In this document: positions 1 through 6,263 of the stretch, in pieces
Layout of the letters: the number at the start of each line of letters is the position of its first letter
Position numbering within the stretch: position 1 is the first letter of the stretch
From: SIG701 sp045539595
GTDB lineage: Bacteria; Bacillota; Clostridia; Oscillospirales; CAG-272
Direction of reading: 5' to 3'
Assembly: GCA_045539595.1 (NCBI GenBank)
Contig: JAZQFQ010000043.1
Location: forward strand, 1 to 6,270
Length of the DNA stretch: 6,270 nucleotides
Translations under genes and position numbers: made by a program
The notes under the pieces: model-generated
What the model was told of the DNA's origin: nothing
The model's input: the letters and a program-made list of their open reading frames with translations, nothing else
Databases searched by the model: none

Positions 1-1
1 C

Positions 2-1921
2 TTCTTCATTCCCTTCGGTATTTTCCCGAACAACGCAATCGTTGGCGGTGCGGCTCCCGTTGCTCTGGGTGCTGCTCTTTACAAGCGCGCTAACCACAAG
101 AAAGGCATCGTAGTTGCCAACTCCGGCGACGGTGCTCTCGGCCGTGGTCCCGTTCTCGAGGCTCTCAACATGGCCAGCATGAGACAGATCACCGAATTGT
201 GGGGCATGGATGGCAAGTACTCCGACGAGGGTATGCCGATTTTGTTCAACGTATTCAACAACTTCTACGGCATGGGCGGTCAGACCCAGGGCGAGACCAT
301 GGGCTTCGATATGCCTGCCCGCCTGGGTGCCGGTTTCTCCGCAACCCAGCTGCATGCTGAGCGCGTAAACGGCTACGATCCTCTGGCTGTTATCGACGCA
401 ACCACCCGCAAAAAGGAACTGCTGCTGGCCGGTAAGGGCCCTGCTCTTCTGGAAGTTGCAACCTACCGTATCAGCGGTCACTCCCCCTCCGACTCCTCCA
501 CCTACCGTACCCAGGAAGAGATTGAGGCCTGGAAGGAAGCATGCCCCATCGCTGCATACCGCAAAAAGATGGTGGAAGGCGGCATCGCAACCGACGAAGA
601 ATTCGCAGCAATCGAGGAAGAGATCGTTCGCCGCATGATGAAGATCTGCACGCTGGCTATCGATGATACTCTGTCTCCTCGTATGGACATGGACAAGGAT
701 CCTGCTATCCTGTCCTCCCTCATGCTGTCCAACACTCATACTCCTTCCATGGAGCCCGGCCGTGAGCCTGACGTTCTCATTCCCAAGGAAGAGAATCCTC
801 GCGTGAAACAGCTGGCTACCAAGGCTCGCTACGCGTACGACGAGAAGGGCGCTCCTATTCCGAAGATCAAACTCCTCGGTGTTCGTGACGCCATCTTCGA
901 ATCCATCCTGGATAAGTTCTACGAAGATCCTACCACCATCGCTTATGGTGAGGACAACCGTGACTGGGGCGGCGCATTCGCTGTTTACCGCGGTCTGACC
1001 GAGGCTCTTCCCTATCATCGTTTCTTCAACGCACCGATTTCCGAGTCCGCTATCGTTGGCTCCGCCGTTGGTTATGCCATGGCTGGTGGCCGTGCCATCG
1101 TTGAATTGATGTACGCTGACTTTATCGGCTGTGCAGGCGATGAAATTTTCAACCAGCTGTCCAAGTGGCAGTCCATGTCCGCCGGCATTCTGAAGATGCC
1201 TGTGGTTATCCGTGTATCTGTTGGTTCCAAGTACGGTGCACAGCACTCCCAGGATTGGACCGCGCTGACCGCCCACATTCCGGGTCTGAAGGTTTGCTTC
1301 CCCTCCACTCCTTACGACGCCAAGGGTCTGATGAATGCCGCTCTGTCCGGCACCGACCCCGTCATCTTCTTCGAGTCCCAGCGTATCTACGACAAGGGCG
1401 AAGAATTCCACAAGGAAGGCGTTCCCACCGAGTACTACGAAGTTCCTTTCGGCGAACCCGATGTGAAGCGCGTTGGTTCCGATGTGACCATCCTGACCAT
1501 CGGTGCAGTTCTGTACCGTGCTATGGAAGCAGCTCAGAAGCTGCAGGATGAGTACGGCATCTCCGCCGAGGTTATCGACACCCGCTCCATCGTTCCCTTC
1601 AACTACGAGAAGGTTCTGGAGAGCGTGAAGAAGACCGGCCGCATCATCATCGTTGGTGACGCAGTTGACCGCAACTCCGTAATGCGCGATATGGCTTCCA
1701 ACATCGCTGAGATGGCATTCGACTACCTGGATGCTCCGCCGGTTGTATTCGGTTCCCGCAACTGGATCACCCCTGCGTTCGAATTGGAGAAGTTCTTCTT
1801 CCCGCAGGCTGACGGCATCATCGATGTAATCAGCCAGAAGATTCTGCCCATCCCCGGCCGCGTTTGCACTATCAACGAGTCCGAGATCGAGCACATCGAG
1901 CGTTCCAAGAACGGTATCTAA
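2..1921 (+). CDS. Fused 2-oxoacid dehydrogenase E1 (alpha-beta), 5'-truncated by window edge
   Basis: Thiamine-diphosphate-dependent E1 of a 2-oxoacid dehydrogenase (pyruvate, branched-chain or acetoin type), which decarboxylates a 2-oxoacid and passes the acyl group to lipoyl-E2 in the cytoplasm. The frame is open from base 2, giving 639 visible codons to TAA at 1919-1921; the ATG at 170 is internal. Numbering from base 2, the E1-alpha part shows GDGALGRG at 42-49 and NNFYGMGG at 86-93 (the ThDP/Mg motif), then RISGHSPSD around 157-165. A linker (about 252-288) leads into E1-beta, with YGEDNRDWGG (candidate catalytic Glu317), the PISESAIVG block, GAQHSQD (His415), HIPGLKV and PSTPYDAKGL. A transketolase C-terminal domain begins near 494 (DVTILTIG). 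Alpha and beta are normally separate genes; here they are one chain. About 16 extra residues lie between GDG and NN. Codon use leans strongly to AAC, TTC and TAC, suggesting high expression. No E2 or E3 is visible, so the substrate is undetermined. Confidence 0.9.
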   Translation, partial: FFIPFGIFPNNAIVGGAAPVALGAALYKRANHKKGIVVANSGDGALGRGPVLEALNMASMRQITELWGMDGKYSDEGMPILFNVFNNFYGMGGQTQGETMGFDMPARLGAGFSATQLHAERVNGYDPLAVIDATTRKKELLLAGKGPALLEVATYRISGHSPSDSSTYRTQEEIEAWKEACPIAAYRKKMVEGGIATDEEFAAIEEEIVRRMMKICTLAIDDTLSPRMDMDKDPAILSSLMLSNTHTPSMEPGREPDVLIPKEENPRVKQLATKARYAYDEKGAPIPKIKLLGVRDAIFESILDKFYEDPTTIAYGEDNRDWGGAFAVYRGLTEALPYHRFFNAPISESAIVGSAVGYAMAGGRAIVELMYADFIGCAGDEIFNQLSKWQSMSAGILKMPVVIRVSVGSKYGAQHSQDWTALTAHIPGLKVCFPSTPYDAKGLMNAALSGTDPVIFFESQRIYDKGEEFHKEGVPTEYYEVPFGEPDVKRVGSDVTILTIGAVLYRAMEAAQKLQDEYGISAEVIDTRSIVPFNYEKVLESVKKTGRIIIVGDAVDRNSVMRDMASNIAEMAFDYLDAPPVVFGSRNWITPAFELEKFFFPQADGIIDVISQKILPIPGRVCTINESEIEHIERSKNGI

Positions 1922-1932
1922 TCCCAACAAAT

Positions 1933-1966
1933 AAGAGCATGGCGTAACTGCCATGCTCTTTCTTTT
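1933..1966 (+). terminator. Intrinsic terminator of the fused E1 gene
   Basis: A perfect 11-bp stem (AAGAGCATGGC, 1933-1943, pairing with GCCATGCTCTT, 1950-1960) closes a 6-nt loop and is followed by the T-rich run TCTTTT. It starts 11 nt after the E1 stop codon, so it should end E1 transcription. The opposite strand has a weaker T tract after the stem, so it is mainly a plus-strand terminator. Confidence 0.9.
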
Positions 1967-1969
1967 ACG

Positions 1970-2002
1970 AAAAAGAGATATGCCGTATGCATATCTCTTT
2001 TT
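1970..2002. terminator. Bidirectional intrinsic terminator between convergent units
   Basis: A perfect 14-bp inverted repeat (1970-1983 with 1989-2002) with a 5-nt loop. The arms begin with five A and end with five T, so each strand reads as a GAGATATGC/GCATATCTC stem followed by a U tract. It lies 4 bp beyond the stop codon of the complement-strand fusion gene and should terminate that operon, while backing up the first terminator for the plus-strand gene. Confidence 0.9.
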
Positions 2003-2006
2003 AATT

Positions 2007-4532
2007 TTACGCTGTGACAACGCTGTCTGCTTTTTGAAGTCCCAGTTTCTTGACGGCATCTTCGCGCATCTTATATTTTAGAATCTTACCGGCCACGTTC
2101 ATCGGGAAACTATCGACGAAATCGATGTATTTCGGCACCTTATGGCGCGCCATGTGGGCACCGATATAGGCTTTCATCTCGTCGGCCGTCATGGATTCAC
2201 CGTCCTTCAGGATGATACATGCCATGATTTCCTCACCGTACTGTTCATCCGGCACGCCAATTACCTGCACATCCTTCACCTTCTCGTGGGTGTAGATGAA
2301 CTCTTCGATCTCCTTCGGATAGATATTTTCACCGCCGCGGATGATCATATCCTTCAATCGACCGGTGATACGGAAGTTACCATCCTTAGTACGGCACGCG
2401 AGATCGCCGGTGTGCAGCCAGCCATCCTTGTCGATAGCGGCAGCGGTTGCCTCAGGCATTTTATAATATCCCTTCATCAAGTTGTAGCCGCGGGCCACAA
2501 ATTCACCGGTAACCTCGTCAGGGCAATCCTCACCAGTTTCCGGATTGATGATCTTGCACTCGATCTCGGGCAAAGGACGGCCAACGGTGCCGACACGAAC
2601 CTCGATGGGATCGTCAGTGGAACTCATAGTGCATCCGGGCGATGCCTCGGTCTGTCCATACACGATGGTGATCTCCTTCATGTTCATCTTATCGACAACG
2701 TCCTGCATAACGGAGATGGGACAGGGGCTGCCCGCCATAATACCGGTACGCATATAAGAGAAGTCGGTTTTCGGGAAATCCGGGTGCTCCAGCAGAGCGA
2801 TAAACATAGTAGGAACGCCGTGGAATGCGGTAATATGCTCGTTATGAATGCAAGCCAATGCCGGTTTCGGGGAGAAATACGGCAGCGGCAGCAAGGTACC
2901 ACCGTGTGTCATGGTAGCCGTCATGGCCAATACCATACCGAAGCAGTGGAACATAGGCACCTGAATCATCATGCGGTCCGCGGTGGACAGATCCATGCGG
3001 TCACCGATGCACTTGCCGTTGTTCACGATGTTATAATGGGTCAGCATAACGCCCTTAGGGAATCCGGTGGTGCCGGAGGTGTACTGCATGTTGCAGACGT
3101 CATCTTTATCGACCGCCGCGGCCATACGATATACCTCCTCCACAGGAACCTGTGTGGCACGGTCTATGGCATTGTTCCATGTAAGGCATCCCTTTTGCTG
3201 GAAGCCAACCGTAATTACGTTGCGCAAAAACGGCAATCTTCTGCTGTGGAGCGGGTTGCCGGGCTTGAGATTCTCCAACTCCGGACAGAGTTCGGCAATA
3301 ATCTGAGAATAATTGGAATCCTTGGATCCCTCGGTCATGATCAAAGTATGGGTATCCGACTGCTTCAGCAGATACTCCGCCTCGTGAATCTTGTAGGCGG
3401 TATTCATGGACACAAGCACCGCGCCGATCTTGGTTACCGCCCAGAAAGCGATGTACCACTGGGGTACATTGGATGCCCATACGGCCACATGATGGCCGGC
3501 ACGCACGCCGAGGGCGATAAGGGACCGGGCGAAGGTATCCACATCATCCCGGAATTCGCTGTATGTGCGGGTATAATCCAATGTGGTATACTTGAACGCA
3601 TACTGGTCCGGGAATTCCTCCACCATGCGATCCAGCACATCGGAGAAGGTGGCATCGATGAGCAACTCCTTCTTCCACACATACTTGCCGGTGTGACGGT
3701 TGTTGTAATACAGAGTGGATTCCTTTTTGGATGTGTCGCTGAACTGCTTGATGAAGCTAACATACTGGGAGAAGATGATATCCATATCATCCAATTCCTC
3801 GCACCATTCGGGGTTCCATACAAGGGAGATGAATCCGTCATAGTTTACGGAACGGAGCGCCAGCATGATGGGCTCGATGGGAAGATCTCCCTCACCGGCC
3901 AGGCAGTATTCCATGCCCTCATCCGTCATTTTAGCGTCGTGGAACTGCACATGACGGACGTAAGCACCCAAATTGCGAATCACCTGATCCGGTGTCTCAC
4001 CGCCGTAGAAATGGGCGGAAGCCAACTGCCAGAGCGCCGCCAGGTGATCGCATGCGAAGCGATCCAGAAAATCACGCAGCACAGCCGTGTTGGCAAACAA
4101 GCCGGATGTTTCCATCAGAAGGGTCACGCCCTTCTCTTCCGCCACGGGGAGCATCTGTGCTACCACAGCAAATACATGCTCTATGGCTACCGCCGGATCA
4201 TCCGCATTGTTCGCGCGGAGCCGCACATTCGGAATGTGCAAATTGGATGCAATCTCCAGGCAGCGAGCAATTTCGTTTGTCGCTTTTTCGGCCTGTGCCG
4301 GATCCGCCACATCGCAAATCGTGTCCAGGCAGGGGATCTGGAGTTTCTTCTCATACAGACGGCGCAGGGTTGCCGCCGCCGCATAATCATGGAATGCGCC
4401 ATCCTTATCGGTGAAAAGGCGATTGTATATATTATGCAACTCGATTCCTTCGAAATGAAGATCCAACGCTACATCACAAAAATCGTCAAAGGTACTGTTG
4501 TGCCAGCCTTTTGTGGAGAATGAAAGTTTCAT
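2007..4532 (-). CDS. TIM-barrel (sugar isomerase-like) / acyl-CoA synthetase fusion protein
   Basis: An 841-residue two-domain protein. Residues 1-265 resemble the xylose isomerase-like TIM barrel (AP endonuclease 2 / IolE-type sugar phosphate isomerase-epimerases): EGIELH at 28-33, LLMETSG around Glu141, VQFHDAK around His198, and GEGDLPIEP at 213-221. Residues from about 285 to 841 form a full-length acyl-CoA synthetase of the YngI/FadD-like adenylate-forming family, which activates a carboxylic acid to acyl-AMP and then acyl-CoA. Its motifs are YTSGTTGFPKG (484-494), YGQTE (625-629), GWLHTGDL (704-711), GRLKDMIIRGGENIYP (724-739), and NVAGKILK with the adenylation lysine Lys816. The linker has no stop and no Met between 265 and 302, so this is a true fusion. 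The barrel seems to have Gln169 and Val238 where relatives carry metal-binding Asp and Glu, so isomerase activity is doubtful. The start ATG overlaps the upstream stop (ATGA) and has an AGGAGG site. The acid substrate is unknown; leucine-linked branched acids are a guess from context. Confidence 0.88.
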   Translation of the reverse strand: MKLSFSTKGWHNSTFDDFCDVALDLHFEGIELHNIYNRLFTDKDGAFHDYAAAATLRRLYEKKLQIPCLDTICDVADPAQAEKATNEIARCLEIASNLHIPNVRLRANNADDPAVAIEHVFAVVAQMLPVAEEKGVTLLMETSGLFANTAVLRDFLDRFACDHLAALWQLASAHFYGGETPDQVIRNLGAYVRHVQFHDAKMTDEGMEYCLAGEGDLPIEPIMLALRSVNYDGFISLVWNPEWCEELDDMDIIFSQYVSFIKQFSDTSKKESTLYYNNRHTGKYVWKKELLIDATFSDVLDRMVEEFPDQYAFKYTTLDYTRTYSEFRDDVDTFARSLIALGVRAGHHVAVWASNVPQWYIAFWAVTKIGAVLVSMNTAYKIHEAEYLLKQSDTHTLIMTEGSKDSNYSQIIAELCPELENLKPGNPLHSRRLPFLRNVITVGFQQKGCLTWNNAIDRATQVPVEEVYRMAAAVDKDDVCNMQYTSGTTGFPKGVMLTHYNIVNNGKCIGDRMDLSTADRMMIQVPMFHCFGMVLAMTATMTHGGTLLPLPYFSPKPALACIHNEHITAFHGVPTMFIALLEHPDFPKTDFSYMRTGIMAGSPCPISVMQDVVDKMNMKEITIVYGQTEASPGCTMSSTDDPIEVRVGTVGRPLPEIECKIINPETGEDCPDEVTGEFVARGYNLMKGYYKMPEATAAAIDKDGWLHTGDLACRTKDGNFRITGRLKDMIIRGGENIYPKEIEEFIYTHEKVKDVQVIGVPDEQYGEEIMACIILKDGESMTADEMKAYIGAHMARHKVPKYIDFVDSFPMNVAGKILKYKMREDAVKKLGLQKADSVVTA

Positions 4533-5914
4533 GCCTGCGCCTCCTCATACACAATCTTGTTCACGGCACTGATATATGCACGGATGCTTGCACCGATGAT
4601 GTCCGTGGAAATTCCTCTGCCGGAATACAATTTTCCATCTGAGCGCAGTTTTACTACAGCGGAACCGACCGCGCTCTTTCCCTCGGTCACGGACTGAATC
4701 TGGAAATCGTCCAGTTCGTAATGATGCCCGATAATCTGCTCGATAGCGAGAAAGGCCGCATCCACAGGGCCGTTGCCAATACTGATGCCGGGGATCTTCT
4801 TATCATCCTTGATTAGCGTAATCTGTGCGCTGGCAGAGATGATGTTGCCGTTATTGATCACATAATTATCCAGTTTGTAAGTGGACGGCACCTGCAGAGC
4901 CGCACTGGCCACGATAGCATCCAGTTCTTTGGCACCGACGATTTTGCCGTCAGCCACACGAAGGAATTCCTCATACACCTTGGCCTGATCTTCCTCGGAC
5001 AGATCGTATCCCAGTTTGATAGCCGCATTCGTCACCGCAGTCTGGTCGTCGTTGGCATCCAGGTGGATCATATCCTGCGCAATATCCGCCGAAGCAGACA
5101 TGACCGCATTGTTCTTCGCATTGTCCGTGATCCGCTTGATCTGATTCACAATGCGGTGCAGTTCGGTCTGACGCACACCACAGCAAAGATCGTAGGTGTT
5201 GCCGCAGGTATGAATCACACCGGCCAGGGTTTCCAGGGGAGTGACTGCGCCATCCACATCTGTTTTCACAAAATCCACACCATGGCGTATAGCCATAACG
5301 GATGCGGCACAGGCAAGGCCGTTTTTATTATCGCAGCGTACACCCACAGGTACAGAGACACTCTTGACGATCTCCTCAGCAAAGGCGGCGAAATCGTCGG
5401 GCAGCATTTCCGCCGCGCTGTCGCACACGGAAATCTGGGAAGCACCGGCTTCAACGGCTGTGCGCACTGCATCGGTGAGAAAATCTTTTTCAGCGCGGGA
5501 TGCATCCACTGCGCAGAACTCAACCATAGCGCATTTTTCCTTCGCCGCACGGATAGTATGGCTGATCCACTCCAGCATTTTCGGTGCTTTCATGTGGCAG
5601 GTATACTCCATGCCGACGGGAGAAACAGGCACTTCCACACGGATGCAGGGGTGTTCTGTTCCTGCCAAAGCGGCCAAAGCGTTTTCAAGACTACCCGGCT
5701 GCATACCGACAGCCACAGAAACAATTCCCTGTTTCACAAAGGAAGACACCGTACGAATCAGCAGAATGTCCGTTCTTGCATTTATGATCTCGGGGATTTC
5801 GATCATGTCCACATTCAATTTTTCCAGTTGTCTGGCGATTTCAATCTTCTCTTTAAAACTGAAACTGCTGTTTTCACGGCAAAGCGTTGTGTCTGCAATT
5901 CTGATCTGCTTCAT
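4529..5914 (-). CDS. 2-isopropylmalate synthase-family protein with degenerate catalytic site
   Basis: A 461-residue protein of the HMGL-like/LeuA family. The barrel (about 1-270) begins RIADTTL and retains DASRAEKDFL (138-147) and VCDSA (Asp165). The C-terminal LeuA dimerisation/regulatory domain (about 340-461) is well conserved: SIGNGPVDAAF (379-389), SVTEGKSAVGSA and SGRGISTDIIGAS. Genuine enzymes condense acetyl-CoA with a 2-oxoacid (2-oxoisovalerate for leucine synthesis) at a divalent metal. Here the DTTLRDG motif reads DTTLCRE (Cys12-Arg13), the HCHND metal motif reads RCDNK (193-197), and the GERAGN loop and the HESGIH and GKHSGR motifs of LeuA are not recognisable. The protein is shorter than the usual 500-plus residues of LeuA. 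I infer a pseudoenzyme, possibly a leucine-sensing or scaffold protein, or an enzyme with altered chemistry, and give no leuA symbol. It is the first gene after a leucine-type T-box leader and is coupled to the acyl-CoA synthetase fusion. The start is supported by AGGAGA 5 nt upstream. Confidence 0.85.
   Translation of the reverse strand: MKQIRIADTTLCRENSSFSFKEKIEIARQLEKLNVDMIEIPEIINARTDILLIRTVSSFVKQGIVSVAVGMQPGSLENALAALAGTEHPCIRVEVPVSPVGMEYTCHMKAPKMLEWISHTIRAAKEKCAMVEFCAVDASRAEKDFLTDAVRTAVEAGASQISVCDSAAEMLPDDFAAFAEEIVKSVSVPVGVRCDNKNGLACAASVMAIRHGVDFVKTDVDGAVTPLETLAGVIHTCGNTYDLCCGVRQTELHRIVNQIKRITDNAKNNAVMSASADIAQDMIHLDANDDQTAVTNAAIKLGYDLSEEDQAKVYEEFLRVADGKIVGAKELDAIVASAALQVPSTYKLDNYVINNGNIISASAQITLIKDDKKIPGISIGNGPVDAAFLAIEQIIGHHYELDDFQIQSVTEGKSAVGSAVVKLRSDGKLYSGRGISTDIIGASIRAYISAVNKIVYEEAQA
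4540..4545 (-). promoter_or_regulatory. Ribosome binding site of the fusion gene, inside the upstream gene
   Basis: AGGAGG on the complement strand, 7 nt before the ATG at 4532-4530. It lies within the last codons of the LeuA-like gene. Together with the 4-bp ATGA stop/start overlap (4529-4532) it fixes the start of the fusion protein and suggests translational coupling and roughly matched expression of the two proteins. Confidence 0.85.
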
Positions 5915-5919
5915 AATCT

Positions 5920-5925
5920 TCTCCT
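5920..5925 (-). promoter_or_regulatory. Ribosome binding site of the LeuA-like gene
   Basis: AGGAGA on the complement strand, 5 nt before the ATG at 5914-5912. It lies downstream of the leader terminator, so it is transcribed only when the T-box antiterminates. Confidence 0.8.
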
Positions 5926-5960
5926 AATTCTTGCTCGGTGTTGGCCGATACAGATGAAAT

Positions 5961-5994
5961 AAAAAGCCCTGAGATCGATCACTCGATCTCAGGG
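5961..5994 (-). terminator. T-box leader terminator
   Basis: On the complement strand, CCCTGAGATCGA pairs perfectly with TCGATCTCAGGG (12 bp) across the 4-nt loop GTGA and is followed by CTTTTTATTT. The 5' arm begins with the CCCT that the antiterminator also needs, so the two folds are mutually exclusive. Its last U lies 46 nt before the start codon of the LeuA-like gene. Confidence 0.93.
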
Positions 5995-6019
5995 ACGAAA
6001 ACATTCGCGGTACCACCCT
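5991..6019 (-). promoter_or_regulatory. T-box sequence and antiterminator
   Basis: The consensus AGGGTGGTACCGCG (complement of 6006-6019) followed by CGTCCCT. AGGG pairs with CCCT and GCG with CGT around the UGGUACC bulge, giving the standard antiterminator. The UGGU bulge would pair with a tRNA acceptor end ACCA, so a discriminator base A73 is expected, as in tRNA-Leu and tRNA-Ile. Confidence 0.95.
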
Positions 6020-6234
6020 GGTTACTGTATAATACAGTCACCTCATAAGAACTCCAACAAGTTCTCTGCCATGGTAACGGGGCACTCCGTAACTGCTTAC
6101 TGAAATTTCAGCAGTTCTGCTCCGGAACGAGATTTCCGCCATCCGTCCACACTGTCTTGCACCAAACGACAGCTCTCTGCAGTGGAATAAATGAGGAATA
6201 ATTCCTTCATCGCATTTGAAATATCAACGGGGCT

Positions 6235-6263
6235 ATTATACCACCTTTGACCTCACTTGTCAA
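6235..6263 (-). promoter_or_regulatory. Consensus sigma-A promoter of the T-box operon
   Basis: On the complement strand, TTGACA (6263-6258) and TATAAT (6240-6235) are separated by exactly 17 bp. Both hexamers match the consensus perfectly. The expected transcription start is near 6228, just upstream of stem I, giving a leader of about 314 nt to the first start codon. Such a strong promoter suits control by attenuation rather than by initiation. Confidence 0.93.

Larger units (their letters stand above)
5961..6228 (-). promoter_or_regulatory. T-box riboswitch leader, probably tRNA-Leu responsive
   Basis: Read on the complement strand, this leader has the full class I T-box order. Stem I contains the apical AGAGAG (6178-6173) and GTTTGGTG elements, with arms CTGTC/GACAG, and closes at its base through GGAA (6205-6202) with TTCC. 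The specifier side reads GGAAATCTCG then TTCCGGAGC. With the specifier one base before the closing helix, as in well-studied leaders, the codon is CUC (6131-6129, Leu); the overlapping AUC (6133-6131, Ile) is the alternative. Next come a hairpin (6116-6091), a stem IIA/B-like ACGG...CCGTTA element (6090-6075), a hairpin AGAACT/AGTTCT (6065-6048), a perfect stem III (6038-6024), then the T-box. Uncharged tRNA should stabilise the antiterminator and switch on the downstream genes. Confidence 0.95.

Noticed and set aside
170..172. ATG at 170 as the start of the E1 gene
   Set aside because: The frame is open to base 2 and the upstream residues include the ThDP motif GDG and the preceding conserved block, so this Met is internal.
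2142..4523. A 793-codon open frame on the plus strand, opposite the fusion gene
   Set aside because: It lies entirely antisense to a gene with clear family motifs, its translation resembles no protein family and is rich in His, Gly and Ile as expected from reverse-complemented codons, and it has no visible promoter or ribosome binding site.
4529..5914. Calling the LeuA-like protein a true 2-isopropylmalate synthase (leuA) or a decaying pseudogene
   Set aside because: The catalytic Arg/Asp and metal His residues are missing, so leuA is not justified. The frame is intact with a good ribosome binding site and a conserved C-terminal domain, so decay is not supported either.
5063..5962. Plus-strand open frames of 299 and 228 codons opposite the LeuA-like gene
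   Set aside because: Both are antisense to a well-supported gene, have low-complexity shadow composition rich in His, Ser and Cys, and one runs into the T-box terminator. No initiation signals were seen.
6100..6111. Perfect 12-nt palindrome CTGAAATTTCAG as a repressor operator
   Set aside because: It lies inside the T-box leader within a larger hairpin (6091-6116), so RNA structure explains it better than a protein binding site.
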